Position numbers and translations under genes: made by a program
In this document: positions 17,274 to 26,608 of the stretch, in pieces
Layout of the letters: each line of letters begins with the position of its first letter
Numbering within the stretch: position 1 is the first letter of the stretch
Assembly: GCF_050897975.1 (NCBI RefSeq)
Contig: NZ_JBPAXY010000004.1
Span: forward strand, 1 to 64,000
DNA: 64,000 bases
Source of the DNA: Pseudooceanicola sp050897975
GTDB lineage: Bacteria; Pseudomonadota; Alphaproteobacteria; Rhodobacterales; Rhodobacteraceae
Reading direction: 5' to 3'
The notes under the pieces: model-generated
What the model was told of the DNA's origin: nothing
The model's database searches: none
The model's input: only the letters and a program-made list of their open reading frames with translations

Positions 17274-19058
17274 ATGGACCAGTTTACCATCAACCTGCTG
17301 TTCGTGGGCGCGTCCTTCGCGATCTACATCGGCATCGCGATCTGGGCCCGTGCCGGGTCCACGTCCGAATTCTATGCCGCCGGTCGCGGGGTGCACCCCG
17401 TCACCAACGGCATGGCCACTGCGGCCGACTGGATGTCGGCGGCCTCTTTCCTGTCCATGGCGGGCCTCATCGCCTTCGTGGGCTATGACAACTCGGCCTT
17501 CCTGATGGGCTGGACCGGCGGCTATGTGCTGCTGGCGCTGCTGCTGGCGCCCTACCTGCGCAAGTTCGGCAAGTTCACCGTGTCGGAGTTCATCGGCGAC
17601 CGTTTCTATAGCCCGACCGCGCGTCTGGTGGCGGTGATCTGCCTGATCATCTGTTCCGTCACCTATGTGATCGGCCAGATGACCGGCGTGGGCGTGGCCT
17701 TTGGCCGCTTCCTGGAGGTGGACAACACCACCGGCCTGCTGATCGGCGCCGTGATCGTTTTCGCCTATGCGGTCTTCGGCGGCATGAAGGGCGTGACCTA
17801 CACCCAGGTCGCCCAGTACATCGTGCTGATCCTGGCCTACACCATCCCGGCGATCTTCATCTCGCTGCAACTGACCGGCAACCCGATCCCGGGCCTGGGC
17901 CTCTTCGGCACCGACCTGGCCTCTGGCGAGCCGCTGTTGCAGAAGCTGGACGCCATCGTGACCGAGCTGGGCTTCAACCAGTACACGGCGCATAACGGCG
18001 ATACCCTGAACCTGGTGCTCTTCACCCTGTCGCTGATGATCGGCACCGCCGGTCTGCCGCATGTGATCATGCGCTTCTTCACCGTGCCCCGCGTGGCCGA
18101 TGCCCGCTGGTCCGCCGGTTGGGCGCTGGTCTTCATCGCGCTGCTGTACCTGACGGCCCCGGCCGTGGGCGCCATGGCGCGGCTGAACATCACGCAGCAG
18201 TTCTGGCCCAATGGCACCGACGGCGCCGCCGTCTCGCTGGAGCAGATCGAGACCGACCCCACTTACGACTGGATGGCCACCTGGCAGCAGACCGGGATGC
18301 TGGGTTGGGAAGACCTGAACGGCGACGGGCTGATCCAGTACTACAACGACGCCGATCCCGCGATGCAGGAACGTGCGGCGGCTGAAGGCTGGGAAGGCAA
18401 CGAGCTGAACAACTTCAACCGCGACATCCTGGTGCTGGCCAACCCCGAGATCGCCAACCTGCCCAGCTGGGTGATCGGCCTGATCGCGGCGGGCGGCCTT
18501 GCGGCGGCGCTGTCGACGGCGGCGGGTCTTCTGCTGGCCATCTCCTCGGCGGTGTCCCACGACCTGATGAAGGGGCAGTTGACCCCCAACATCTCGGAGA
18601 AGGGCGAGCTGATGTCGGCCCGGATCGCCATGGCCGTGGCCATCGCGGTGGCGACCTGGCTGGGTCTGAACCCCCCGGGCTTCGCGGCGCAGACCGTGGC
18701 CCTGGCCTTCGGCCTGGCGGCAAGCTCGATCTTCCCGGTGCTGATGATGGGCATCTTTACCAAGGTGAACAACAAGGGCGCCGTGGCCGGGATGCTGGCA
18801 GGTCTGCTGCTGACCCTGCTCTACATCTTCCTGCACAAGGGCTGGTTCTTCATCCCGGGCACCAACAGCTTCACCGATGCGGAACCGCTGCTGTTCGGGA
18901 TCAAGTCGACCTCCTTCGGGGCAATCGGCGCGCTGGTGAACTTTGCCGTGGCCTTCACGGTGTCGAAAGCCACCACGCCGATCCCGGCAGAGATCGAAGA
19001 GCTGGTGGAAAGCGTCCGCATCCCGCGCGGCGCAGGTGCGGCAGCCGCCGATCACTGA
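17274..19058 (+). CDS. sodium:solute symporter, large subunit (acetate-type)
   Basis: A 594-residue SSS-family transporter with more than ten hydrophobic segments. N-terminal features include SEFYAAGRGVHPVTNGMATAADWMSAASFLSM, then the SSS signature around GPGLAAALSTAAGLLLAISSAVSHD near residue 415. A long hydrophilic loop at about 320-385 is characteristic of the VC_2705-like subfamily that pairs with DUF4212. Members are linked to acs genes and are thought to take up acetate or other short monocarboxylates with sodium. GGAGGAGTAAGAGG precedes the ATG, overlapping the end of the small-subunit gene. Confidence 0.93.
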   Translation: MDQFTINLLFVGASFAIYIGIAIWARAGSTSEFYAAGRGVHPVTNGMATAADWMSAASFLSMAGLIAFVGYDNSAFLMGWTGGYVLLALLLAPYLRKFGKFTVSEFIGDRFYSPTARLVAVICLIICSVTYVIGQMTGVGVAFGRFLEVDNTTGLLIGAVIVFAYAVFGGMKGVTYTQVAQYIVLILAYTIPAIFISLQLTGNPIPGLGLFGTDLASGEPLLQKLDAIVTELGFNQYTAHNGDTLNLVLFTLSLMIGTAGLPHVIMRFFTVPRVADARWSAGWALVFIALLYLTAPAVGAMARLNITQQFWPNGTDGAAVSLEQIETDPTYDWMATWQQTGMLGWEDLNGDGLIQYYNDADPAMQERAAAEGWEGNELNNFNRDILVLANPEIANLPSWVIGLIAAGGLAAALSTAAGLLLAISSAVSHDLMKGQLTPNISEKGELMSARIAMAVAIAVATWLGLNPPGFAAQTVALAFGLAASSIFPVLMMGIFTKVNNKGAVAGMLAGLLLTLLYIFLHKGWFFIPGTNSFTDAEPLLFGIKSTSFGAIGALVNFAVAFTVSKATTPIPAEIEELVESVRIPRGAGAAAADH

Positions 19059-19071
19059 TACCCTACCTTCC

Positions 19072-19100
19072 GCAGGGGGCCGCCACGCGCGGCCCTCTGC
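19072..19100 (+). terminator. hairpin between symporter and DUF294 genes
   Basis: GCAGGGGGCCG pairs with CGGCCCTCTGC (one G-T pair) around a 7-nt loop, 14 nt after the symporter stop. No T-run follows, so it is probably an attenuator or a stabilising 3' structure rather than a full terminator. Confidence 0.5.
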
Positions 19101-19139
19101 CCCCACCCAAAGACCCAAGGCCAGATCGAGAGGCGCCAG

Positions 19140-20954
19140 ATGGACAGCATCGCCAGTTTCCTCTCCGGCTTGCATCCCTATTCCACCCTGACCCCCGCCG
19201 CCCTGTCGGATGTTGCCGTCCGTTTCCAGGCGCGCGACCTGGCCCCCGGCGAGGTGGTCTTTGCCCAGGGCGACCCGGCGCCGGGCCTCTTCATCATCCA
19301 GGGCGGCGAGGTGGCGATCCGCGATGCCGCAGGCGCTGAACTGTCGCGGCTGAAGACCGGCAACTCTTTCGGTGAACGCGGGCTGATGCGCGACGGCATC
19401 GCCGCCACCACCGCCGTGGCGCGCACCGGCTGCAAGCTGCTGCTGCTGCCCGCCGAGGATTTCCACGCCCTGCGCCAGTCCGAACCCGCCGTGGCGCGGT
19501 TCTTCGAACGCGGCGAGGCGCGGCGCGCGCCGGAACGCCCGGCGGCGCTGGCCACCGCCCGGTTGGCCGATCTGATGACGCGCGGGCCGCTGACCTGCGC
19601 CCCGGACACTCCCGCGACCGAGGCCGCCCGAATGATGCAGGAGGCGGGCATTTCCTGCCTGCTGGTCACCGAAGGCGAGCGTCTGACCGGCATCGTCACC
19701 ATCCGCGACCTGTCGGGCCGGGTGCTGGGCCGGGGCCTGCCCCCCGCCACCCCCGTGGCCCAGGTGATGACGCCCGATCCGCTGACCCTGCCGCCTTCGG
19801 CCCTGGGCACGGATGTGTTGCACCTTATCATGGAACGCCGCATCGGCCATGTGCCGGTGGTCGAGGGGGGCCGCCTTCTGGGCATCGTCACCCGGACCGA
19901 TCTGATGCGGCAACAGGCGGTGACCTCGGGATGGCTGATCTCGTCGATCGCCGAGGCCGAGGGCGTGGCGCAGATCGCCGCCGCCACCGCGCGCATTCCC
20001 GCGATGCTGCTGCAACTGACCGGAGCGGGCAACCGCCACGACGTGGTGACCCGGCTGATCACCGATGTGGCCGATGCCGCCACCCGCCGCCTGCTGGTCC
20101 TGGCCGAAGAGGCCCTTGGCCCGCCGCCCGTGCCCTACCTGTGGCTGGCCTGCGGCAGCCAGGGCCGGGCGGAACAGACGGGCGTCTCGGATCAGGACAA
20201 TTGCCTGATCCTGGATGACGCCGCGCGCGAGGCCGACCTGCCCTATTTCGACGCCCTGGCGGCAAAGGTCACCGAGGGGCTGAACGCCGCCGGTTACGTC
20301 TTCTGCCCGGGCGAGATGATGGCCTCGACCCCGCGCTGGCGGCAGCCGCTGTCGGTCTGGCGCAGCTATTTCCAGGGCTGGATCGACCGCCCCGTGCCCG
20401 AGGCGCAGATGCTGGCCTCGGTCATGTTCGACCTGCGCCCGATCCGGGGCGAGACGGGGCTTTACGAGGCGTTGCACCGCGACACGCTGGAGGCGGCCTC
20501 GAAGAATTCCATCTTCGTGGCGCACATGATCGCCAACTCGCTGAAGCATCAGCCGCCCCTGGGCCTCTTCCGCTCGATCGCGCGGATCCGCTCGGGCGAT
20601 CACAAGGACAGCGTGGATCTGAAGATGTCGGGCGTGGTGCCGGTGGTGGATCTGGCCCGGCTCTACGCCCTGATGGGGCGGCTGGAGCCGGTGAACACCC
20701 GCGCCCGGATCGAAAGCGCAGCCGGTGGGCCGGTCTCGGCCTCGGGTGCGCGGGATCTGCTGGACGCCTACGACCTGATCGCCGAAACCCGTCTGCGCCA
20801 CCAGGCGCGGCAGATCCGCGACGGGCTGGCGCCCGACAACTATCTGGTGCCGTCAGAGCTGTCGGATTTCGAACGCGCGCATCTGCGCGACGCCTTCGTC
20901 GTGGTGCGCACAATGCAATCGGCCATCGGCCAGGGCCGTGCTACGGTCGGCTAG
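19140..20954 (+). CDS. cNMP-binding/CBS/DUF294 nucleotidyltransferase-like protein
   Basis: A 604-residue multidomain protein. An N-terminal cyclic-nucleotide-binding domain (about 20-120: GEVVFAQGDPAPGLFIIQGGEVAI, GNSFGERG) is followed by two CBS domains (about 145-260). A GlnD-like nucleotidyltransferase domain follows with GSQGRAEQTGVSDQDN near residues 338-353, then a DUF294 C-terminal helical domain. The G-S and D-x-D motifs of the transferase appear intact. Proteins of this layout sit next to acs and the acetate symporter in many proteobacteria and are presumed to sense nucleotides and modify a partner; no activity is established to my knowledge. It is probably co-transcribed with the symporter genes. 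Confidence 0.92.
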   Translation: MDSIASFLSGLHPYSTLTPAALSDVAVRFQARDLAPGEVVFAQGDPAPGLFIIQGGEVAIRDAAGAELSRLKTGNSFGERGLMRDGIAATTAVARTGCKLLLLPAEDFHALRQSEPAVARFFERGEARRAPERPAALATARLADLMTRGPLTCAPDTPATEAARMMQEAGISCLLVTEGERLTGIVTIRDLSGRVLGRGLPPATPVAQVMTPDPLTLPPSALGTDVLHLIMERRIGHVPVVEGGRLLGIVTRTDLMRQQAVTSGWLISSIAEAEGVAQIAAATARIPAMLLQLTGAGNRHDVVTRLITDVADAATRRLLVLAEEALGPPPVPYLWLACGSQGRAEQTGVSDQDNCLILDDAAREADLPYFDALAAKVTEGLNAAGYVFCPGEMMASTPRWRQPLSVWRSYFQGWIDRPVPEAQMLASVMFDLRPIRGETGLYEALHRDTLEAASKNSIFVAHMIANSLKHQPPLGLFRSIARIRSGDHKDSVDLKMSGVVPVVDLARLYALMGRLEPVNTRARIESAAGGPVSASGARDLLDAYDLIAETRLRHQARQIRDGLAPDNYLVPSELSDFERAHLRDAFVVVRTMQSAIGQGRATVG

Positions 20955-20972
20955 GGCCGAGGGGGGACACTG

Positions 20973-21500
20973 ATGTTTTTCGAGATGATCGCCGTGATCG
21001 TGGCGGGCTTTGCCGGGGCGGGGCTGGCGCTGATCCTGGCCAAGGCCTCGGGCGGGCGGCTGCCGCGCTGGCTGATCCCCGTCGCGGCGGGGGCGGCGAT
21101 GATCGCCATGGCGATCTTCAATGAATACGACTGGTATCCGCGCACCGTGGCGGGGCTGCCCGAGGGGGTCGAGGTGGTGGTGACGGCAGAGGAAAGCGCC
21201 CTCTGGCGGCCCTGGACCCTGGTGGCGCCCTTCACCTCGCGCTTTATCGCCGTCGACACCCAGTCGCTGCGCGCGCTGCCCGGCGCGGGCGAAGGCGCCG
21301 CGCCGCTGCGGGTGATCGACATTTTCGCCTTTGCCCGCTGGCAGCCCACCCGGGCCCTGCGGGTGGCGGTGGATTGCGCGGGCGGGCGCCGTGCCGACAT
21401 CGGCCCCGAGGTGGCGATCACCGACCAGGGGCTGACCGGTGCCACCTTCCGCCCCATGGGGGCCGACGACCCGGTGGTCGCGGCCACCTGCGCGCTGTAG
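20973..21500 (+). CDS. hypothetical membrane protein of acetate cluster
   Basis: A 175-residue protein with two N-terminal hydrophobic segments (about 3-24 and 31-50) and a soluble C-terminal part of about 125 residues. The soluble part contains NEYDWYPRTVAGLPEGVEVV, which is recognisable in small membrane proteins of this neighbourhood, but I cannot name a family with certainty. It starts 18 nt after the DUF294 gene with GGGGGGA ahead of the ATG, and the exonuclease gene follows after 16 nt, so the three are likely one operon. Confidence 0.8.
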   Translation: MFFEMIAVIVAGFAGAGLALILAKASGGRLPRWLIPVAAGAAMIAMAIFNEYDWYPRTVAGLPEGVEVVVTAEESALWRPWTLVAPFTSRFIAVDTQSLRALPGAGEGAAPLRVIDIFAFARWQPTRALRVAVDCAGGRRADIGPEVAITDQGLTGATFRPMGADDPVVAATCAL

Positions 21501-21516
21501 CGGCGGGGCAGGGGGG

Positions 21517-22908
21517 ATGGACCGGCTGAGCCTGCGCCTGCGCATCGCACTGTTCTTCCTGGGGCTGGGTCTGGGGGCGCTGGCGCTTTTGGCCCTGGGC
21601 CTCTGGGCGGGCTATCGCCACGGCGCGGGCGGCGCGCAGGGCTATGTCACCGCCGGGTTGGCGGCGGGGTTTTCGATCTCGGGGCTGGTGGCGGGGGTCT
21701 GGTATCTCTTCGATGAAAACGTCGCGCGGCCCATCCAGGGGCTGGCCACCGACATGCGGCTGCGGGCCCATGCGGGCACCGGCGGCATCGACACCGCATC
21801 CGCCCGCTACCTCGGCGATCTGGGCCCCGCGGCCCATGCCCTGTCGGGTCAGCTGGGGCAGGGCGCCCTGTCGGCGGTCGAGGATCTGGCGGGCGAGGCC
21901 CAGCACCTGCGCGGCGAGCGCGAGCGGCTGACCGCGCTTTTGTCCGAGATCCCCCTGGCGGTGATCCTGCTGGACGATGCCGGGCGGCTGCTGCTTTACG
22001 ATGGGCAGGCCGCGCGCCTGCTGGAGGCCACCCGCCCGCCGGGCCTGGGCCAACCCCTGTCGCATTGGTTCGACATGGCCGAGGTGATGCGCCTGCTGGC
22101 CGATCTGGGCCCGGGGCAAAGCGCGCCCATTCGCCTGGCCAGCGTGGACGGCCACCAGGTGCAAGAGGGCGAGATCCGCCGCATGGGCCCCGGCGCGGGC
22201 TGTCTGCTGACCCTGGAGGCGGGCAGCGCCCATGTGGCCGAACGCCCGCTGGCCTATGACTTCTCGCTGCCCGCCCGCGCCGCCGGGCCGCTGCGCGAGG
22301 CCGAGCTGGCCGACCTGACCTTTGTCATCTTCGACACCGAAACCACCGGGTTGCTGCCTGCCCGCGACGCGGTGGTGCAGATCGGCGCGGTGCGCGCCAT
22401 CGGGGCGCGGCTGGTCCCGGGCGAGGTCTTCGACAGTTTCGTCGATCCCGAACGCCCGATCCCCGAGGCCTCGACCCGGATCCACGGGATCACCGACGCC
22501 ATGGTGGCGGGCGCACCGCCCATGGCCGAGGCCGGGCGGCGGTTCCTGGACTTTGCCGAGGGCGCCGTGCTGGTGGCCCATAACGCGCCCTTCGACATGG
22601 CCTTCCTGGGCCAGCACGCCCGCGCCACCGGGGCGGCGCTGGATCATCCGGTGCTGGACACCGTCCTGCTGGGCGCGGAACTGCTGGGCAGCGACAAGCC
22701 CCTGACGCTAGAGGCGCTGGCGGCGCGGCTGGACGTGCCCTTCCCCGAACATATCCGCCACAGCGCCCTGGGCGATGCCGAGGCCACGGCCCAGGTCTTC
22801 GCCAAGATGTGCCGCCTGTTCGCGGCGCGCGGCCAGACCCGGCTGGGGGATCTGATCGCGGCGCAGAAACGCCATGCGCGGCTGCTGCCGGATCTGAACC
22901 CCGACTGA
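21517..22908 (+). CDS. membrane-anchored DEDDh 3'-5' exonuclease with sensor-like N-terminus
   Basis: A 463-residue protein. Two membrane segments (about 8-31 and 38-62) are followed by a HAMP-like stretch (DENVARPIQGLATDMRLRAHA), a helical region, and a PAS-like domain (about 140-225; IPLAVILLDDAGRLLLYD). The C-terminal domain is a DNA polymerase III epsilon-type exonuclease with FDTETTG (D273), VAHNAPFD (H355), and H415/D420 in HSALGDAEAT, so the DEDDh catalytic set is complete. The ATG at 21517 follows a purine-rich site; the upstream open frame overlaps the previous gene. Such exonucleases recur beside DUF294 proteins and acetate symporters. Their substrate and the signal sensed are unknown. 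Confidence 0.88.
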   Translation: MDRLSLRLRIALFFLGLGLGALALLALGLWAGYRHGAGGAQGYVTAGLAAGFSISGLVAGVWYLFDENVARPIQGLATDMRLRAHAGTGGIDTASARYLGDLGPAAHALSGQLGQGALSAVEDLAGEAQHLRGERERLTALLSEIPLAVILLDDAGRLLLYDGQAARLLEATRPPGLGQPLSHWFDMAEVMRLLADLGPGQSAPIRLASVDGHQVQEGEIRRMGPGAGCLLTLEAGSAHVAERPLAYDFSLPARAAGPLREAELADLTFVIFDTETTGLLPARDAVVQIGAVRAIGARLVPGEVFDSFVDPERPIPEASTRIHGITDAMVAGAPPMAEAGRRFLDFAEGAVLVAHNAPFDMAFLGQHARATGAALDHPVLDTVLLGAELLGSDKPLTLEALAARLDVPFPEHIRHSALGDAEATAQVFAKMCRLFAARGQTRLGDLIAAQKRHARLLPDLNPD

Positions 22909-22939
22909 GCGGGGCGGGGGCGCTGGCGCGCGCCCGGCC

Positions 22940-23980
22940 TCAGCCGTGCTGCGCGTGGCGGTTGAACCGCAGGGACGAGATGAAGGACAGGGCGATGATC
23001 CCCGCCCCCAGCAGGCCGGTGATCACCTCGGGGATATGCACCACGCTTTGCGCGAACATCACCACCGCCAGGGCCAGGATCGAATAGAAGGCCCCGTGTT
23101 CGAGAAAGCGGAACTCGTTCAGGGTCTGCTTTTCCACCAGCATGATGGTCATCGAGCGCACGTACATCGCCCCGATCCCCAGACCGATGGCGATCAGGAA
23201 CAGGTTGTTGGTCAGGGCAAAGGCCCCGATCACCCCGTCAAAGCTGAAGGAGGCATCCAGCACTTCGAGGTAGAGGAAGGCACCCAGCCCCCCGGCGCGG
23301 GCCGCGCTTTGCACCTCGTCCTCGGCATCCAGCACATGGGCCAGGGTTTCCACGCACATGAAGACCACCAGCCCCAGCACGGCGGATTTCAGGAAGGTGG
23401 CCTGATCGGCGGTGCCAAGCTGGGTGGAAAAGCCCAGGATCACCACCAGAACGATGCCGTAGGTCACCCCCTTGATCGTCCCCATCGAGCGCAGGCGGCG
23501 TTCGATCCGGTGGATCCAGTCGACCTCTTTCGCCTCGTCCATGAAGAAGGACAGGGCCACCATGGCCAGGAAGGCGCCGCCGAAGGCCGCGATGGACAGG
23601 TGGCTTTCCTCCATGATGCGGGCGTATTCCTGCGGCTCGCTGGCGGCCAGGCGCAGGGCCTCGATGGGGCCGACGCGGGCGGCGATGGCGACGATGGCCA
23701 GCGGGAAGATGATGCGCATCCCGAAGACGGCGATCAGGATCCCCCAAGTCAGGAAGCGCTGCCGCCAGACCGGGGTCATGGTCTTCAGCTTGTTGGCGTT
23801 GACGATGGCATTGTCGAAGGACAGCGAGATTTCCAGCACCGCCAGCACCGCCCCGATCAGCAGGAAGGACAGCGCCGCGCCCAGGGTGCCGTCATAGCGC
23901 CAGCCCAGCCAGAAACTGCCCGCCAGCCCCAGCAGGGTGACCAGGAAGGCCCATTTGAAATAGTGGAATGCGGTGGCCAT
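22940..23980 (-). CDS. DUF475 family integral membrane protein
   Basis: A 346-residue membrane protein with about eight hydrophobic segments, including LEISLSFDNAIVNANKLKTM and LEVLDASFSFDGVIGAFALT. These two acidic 'SFDNAI/SFDGVI' motifs within membrane helices identify the DUF475/TerC-like superfamily. TerC relatives are implicated in metal ion (Mn, Te) handling; a metal-export role here is an inference. The start ATG at 23978-23980 follows AAAGGA. It converges on the exonuclease gene and lies downstream of the peptide-type ABC genes, 31 nt after them. Confidence 0.88.
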   Translation of the reverse strand: MATAFHYFKWAFLVTLLGLAGSFWLGWRYDGTLGAALSFLLIGAVLAVLEISLSFDNAIVNANKLKTMTPVWRQRFLTWGILIAVFGMRIIFPLAIVAIAARVGPIEALRLAASEPQEYARIMEESHLSIAAFGGAFLAMVALSFFMDEAKEVDWIHRIERRLRSMGTIKGVTYGIVLVVILGFSTQLGTADQATFLKSAVLGLVVFMCVETLAHVLDAEDEVQSAARAGGLGAFLYLEVLDASFSFDGVIGAFALTNNLFLIAIGLGIGAMYVRSMTIMLVEKQTLNEFRFLEHGAFYSILALAVVMFAQSVVHIPEVITGLLGAGIIALSFISSLRFNRHAQHG

Positions 23981-24011
23981 GGGAGAGGTCCTTTCGTCGG
24001 GGCGCGCGGCG

Positions 24012-25634
24012 TCAGCCCGCCGCCAGGGCCAGACGCGCCGCGCGGCGCTCTGCCTGCACATCGGGGTCGCTGTCCAGCCCGGCGGCCAGCAGGCGCTGCG
24101 TATAGGGCGCGCGCGGGGCGTTGAAGATCTGGGTGACCGATCCCTGTTCGACAACCTCGCCCCGTTGCATGACCAGCACGCGATCGGCGAAATCCCGCAC
24201 CACGGGCAGGTCGTGGGCAATAAACAGAAAGGCGATGCCCAGCTCATCGCGCAGCTTGCCCAGCAGGTCGATCACCTGGGCCTGGATCGACACGTCCAGT
24301 GCGCTGACGGCCTCGTCGCAAATGATCAGATCGGGTTCCAGCGCCAGGGCGCGGGCGATGGCGATCCGCTGGCGCTGCCCGCCCGAGAACTGGTGCGGAT
24401 AGCGTTGCGCGTGGTCAGGCGACAGGCCCACCTGTTCCAGCAGTTCGGCCACCCGTTCGGGCCAGCGCGCCTTGGGCAGGATGTCGGGATGGATCACCCA
24501 GGCCTCGGAAATGATCTGAAAGACCGACATATGCGGGTTCAGCGATTGTGTCGGATCCTGAAAGACCATCTGCAACTGGCGGCGCAGCTTGCCCATCTGG
24601 CGGGGCGACTTGGTCAGCAGCTCTTCGCCCTTCCAGCGGGCCGACCCGCTGGTGGCCTCTTCCAGGCGCAGCACCAGCCGCGCGATGGTCGACTTGCCGG
24701 ACCCGCTTTCGCCCACGACGGCCAGGGTTTCGCCCGCCCGCATGTCGAAGCTGACGCCCTTCAGGGCCTCGAAGCCGCCGTACTCTTTCTTCAGGTCGCG
24801 CACCTCGAGGATCGGGGCGGGGCTGTCGTCGGGCACCCGCATCTCGCCCTTGCCGGGCGCGGCGGCCAGAAGTTTGCGCGTATAGGGGTGCTGGGCGTTG
24901 TGATAGAGATCGCGCGGCGTGCCGGTTTCCACCACCAGCCCGCCTTCCATGACCACGGCCCGGTCGGCGGCCTCGGCCACCACGCCCAGGTCATGGGTGA
25001 TCAGCAAAAGGCCCATGCCGGTCTCGGCCTGCAATTCCTCCAGCAGCGACAGCACCTCGGCCTGAACGGTCACGTCCAAGGCGGTGGTCGGCTCATCCGC
25101 GATCAGGATGTCGGGTTTCAGGGCCAGGGCCATGGCGATCATCAGCCGCTGCCGTTGCCCGCCCGAGAACTGGTGCGGATACTTGCCCATCGAGGCGCGG
25201 GCGTCGGGGATGCCGACCCGTTCCATCAGCGCCAGCGCCCGGTCATAGGCCTCGGCCTTGCCGCGCCCGTGGGCCATGGCGGTCTCGGCGATCTGCCAGC
25301 CCACCGGATAGACCGGGTTCAGGTGGCCCAGCGGATCCTGGAAGATCATCGAGATCCGCTTGCCGTTCAGGCGGCGGCGTTCCTCGTCGCTGGCCTTCAG
25401 CAGGTCGAGGCCCTCGAACAGGATCTCGCCGCTGGTGATCTCGCCCGGGGGCATGTCGATCAGGTTCATGATGGCCGAGGCCGAGACGGACTTGCCGCTG
25501 CCGCTTTCGCCCAGGATCGCCAGGGTCTCGCCCCGGTCGAGGTGCCAGGAGATGCCGTTCACCGCGCGCACGATGCCCTGGGCGGTGTGGAACTGCACCG
25601 AAAGGTTGCGGACCTCCAGAAGGTGATCAGTCAT
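24012..25634 (-). CDS. fused double ABC ATPase of peptide/opine importer (DppD-DppF-like)
   Basis: A 540-residue protein with two complete ATPase domains. The first has GESGSGKS, FSGGQRQRLMIAMAL and ILIADEPTTALD. The second, after residue 285, has GESGSGKST, FSGGQRQRIAIARAL and LIICDEAVSALD. Each half has the oligopeptide/dipeptide C-terminal extension (HPYTRKLLAA and APYTQRLLAA). It powers the importer formed with the two permeases upstream. Its start overlaps the end of the preceding permease gene by 8 nt. Confidence 0.95.
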   Translation of the reverse strand: MTDHLLEVRNLSVQFHTAQGIVRAVNGISWHLDRGETLAILGESGSGKSVSASAIMNLIDMPPGEITSGEILFEGLDLLKASDEERRRLNGKRISMIFQDPLGHLNPVYPVGWQIAETAMAHGRGKAEAYDRALALMERVGIPDARASMGKYPHQFSGGQRQRLMIAMALALKPDILIADEPTTALDVTVQAEVLSLLEELQAETGMGLLLITHDLGVVAEAADRAVVMEGGLVVETGTPRDLYHNAQHPYTRKLLAAAPGKGEMRVPDDSPAPILEVRDLKKEYGGFEALKGVSFDMRAGETLAVVGESGSGKSTIARLVLRLEEATSGSARWKGEELLTKSPRQMGKLRRQLQMVFQDPTQSLNPHMSVFQIISEAWVIHPDILPKARWPERVAELLEQVGLSPDHAQRYPHQFSGGQRQRIAIARALALEPDLIICDEAVSALDVSIQAQVIDLLGKLRDELGIAFLFIAHDLPVVRDFADRVLVMQRGEVVEQGSVTQIFNAPRAPYTQRLLAAGLDSDPDVQAERRAARLALAAG

Positions 25635-26598
25635 TCTTCTTCCCTCCGATCTCCAGCCGCCAGCGCTGCGTGGGGTTCAGGGCGACGCGCATCCAGCTGG
25701 ACAGCAGGTTCAGCGACATGGTGGTCAGGATGATCGCCAGGCCGGGCCAGAAGGCCAGCCACCAGGCGTTGGTCAGGTAGGCGCGGCCCTGGCTGACCAT
25801 CAGGCCCCAGGTGATCTCGGGCGCCTGGATGCCGATGCCGAGGAAGGACAGCGCGCTTTCGGCCAGCATGACAAAGGCGAAATCCAGCGTGGCGATGGTC
25901 AGCAGCGTGGGCAGGATCACCGGCAGGATGTGGCGGAAGATGATCCGCCGACGCGAGGCGCCCATGACGGTGGCGGCCTGCACGAACATCCGCTTGCGCA
26001 CCTCCAGCACCTCGGCGCGGGTGGTGCGCAGGTAGATCGGGATGCGGGTGATCGCCAGGACCAGCACCAGGTTCCCGATGGAGGGCGCCAGCATGTACAG
26101 CACGATGACGGCCAGCAGCAGCGAGGGGAAGGACATGATCACATCGGCCAGCCGCATGATCACCTCGCCGGTCCAGCGCCCGGCATAGCCCGCGATCAGC
26201 CCCAGGGTGGACCCGATCAGCATCGACCCCGCCACGGCGCCCGCCGCGATCAGCATCGTGTTGCGCGCCGCCATCACGATGCGCGCCAGCAGCGGCCGCC
26301 CCAGGGCGTCACCGCCAAGGATATAGGCAAAGCCGCGCTCCAGCTCGAAGGGGGGGGCATTGCGGGCGCGCAGGTTGGTGCCAGAGGCCTGATCGGCCAG
26401 GAACAGCGGGCCCAGGATGGCGCAGGCCAGCACGATCAGCAGAAACAGCGCCGACAGAAGGGCCAGCTTGTCCGCCATCAGCATCCGCAGGATGCGCCGC
26501 CCCCCCGAGGGGCCGGTGCCGGGCATGGCCGGGACCTGTTCGGCGGGCACCGCCTGCTGGTCGGTCTGGTGGGCGGAAGGGGTGGTGGAATTGCTCAT
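25627..26598 (-). CDS. ABC permease (DppC-like)
   Basis: A 323-residue permease of the dipeptide/oligopeptide/nickel type. It has an N-terminal OppC_N segment (ADKLALLSALFLLIVLACAILGP), LGGDALGRPLLARIVMAARN, and an EAA loop (AATVMGASRRRIIFRHILPVILP). The ATG at 26596-26598 (MSNSTTPS) follows GAGG; 14 more open codons upstream lack conservation. It is in an operon with the DppB-like permease (10 nt upstream) and the fused ATPase. Confidence 0.93.
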   Translation of the reverse strand: MSNSTTPSAHQTDQQAVPAEQVPAMPGTGPSGGRRILRMLMADKLALLSALFLLIVLACAILGPLFLADQASGTNLRARNAPPFELERGFAYILGGDALGRPLLARIVMAARNTMLIAAGAVAGSMLIGSTLGLIAGYAGRWTGEVIMRLADVIMSFPSLLLAVIVLYMLAPSIGNLVLVLAITRIPIYLRTTRAEVLEVRKRMFVQAATVMGASRRRIIFRHILPVILPTLLTIATLDFAFVMLAESALSFLGIGIQAPEITWGLMVSQGRAYLTNAWWLAFWPGLAIILTTMSLNLLSSWMRVALNPTQRWRLEIGGKKND

Positions 26599-26608
26599 GT
26601 CCCGCGCC

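Noticed and set aside
16992..20801. Open frame of about 1,270 codons antisense to the acetate symporter and DUF294 genes
   Set aside because: Low-complexity composition, no motifs, and wholly overlapping well-supported genes.
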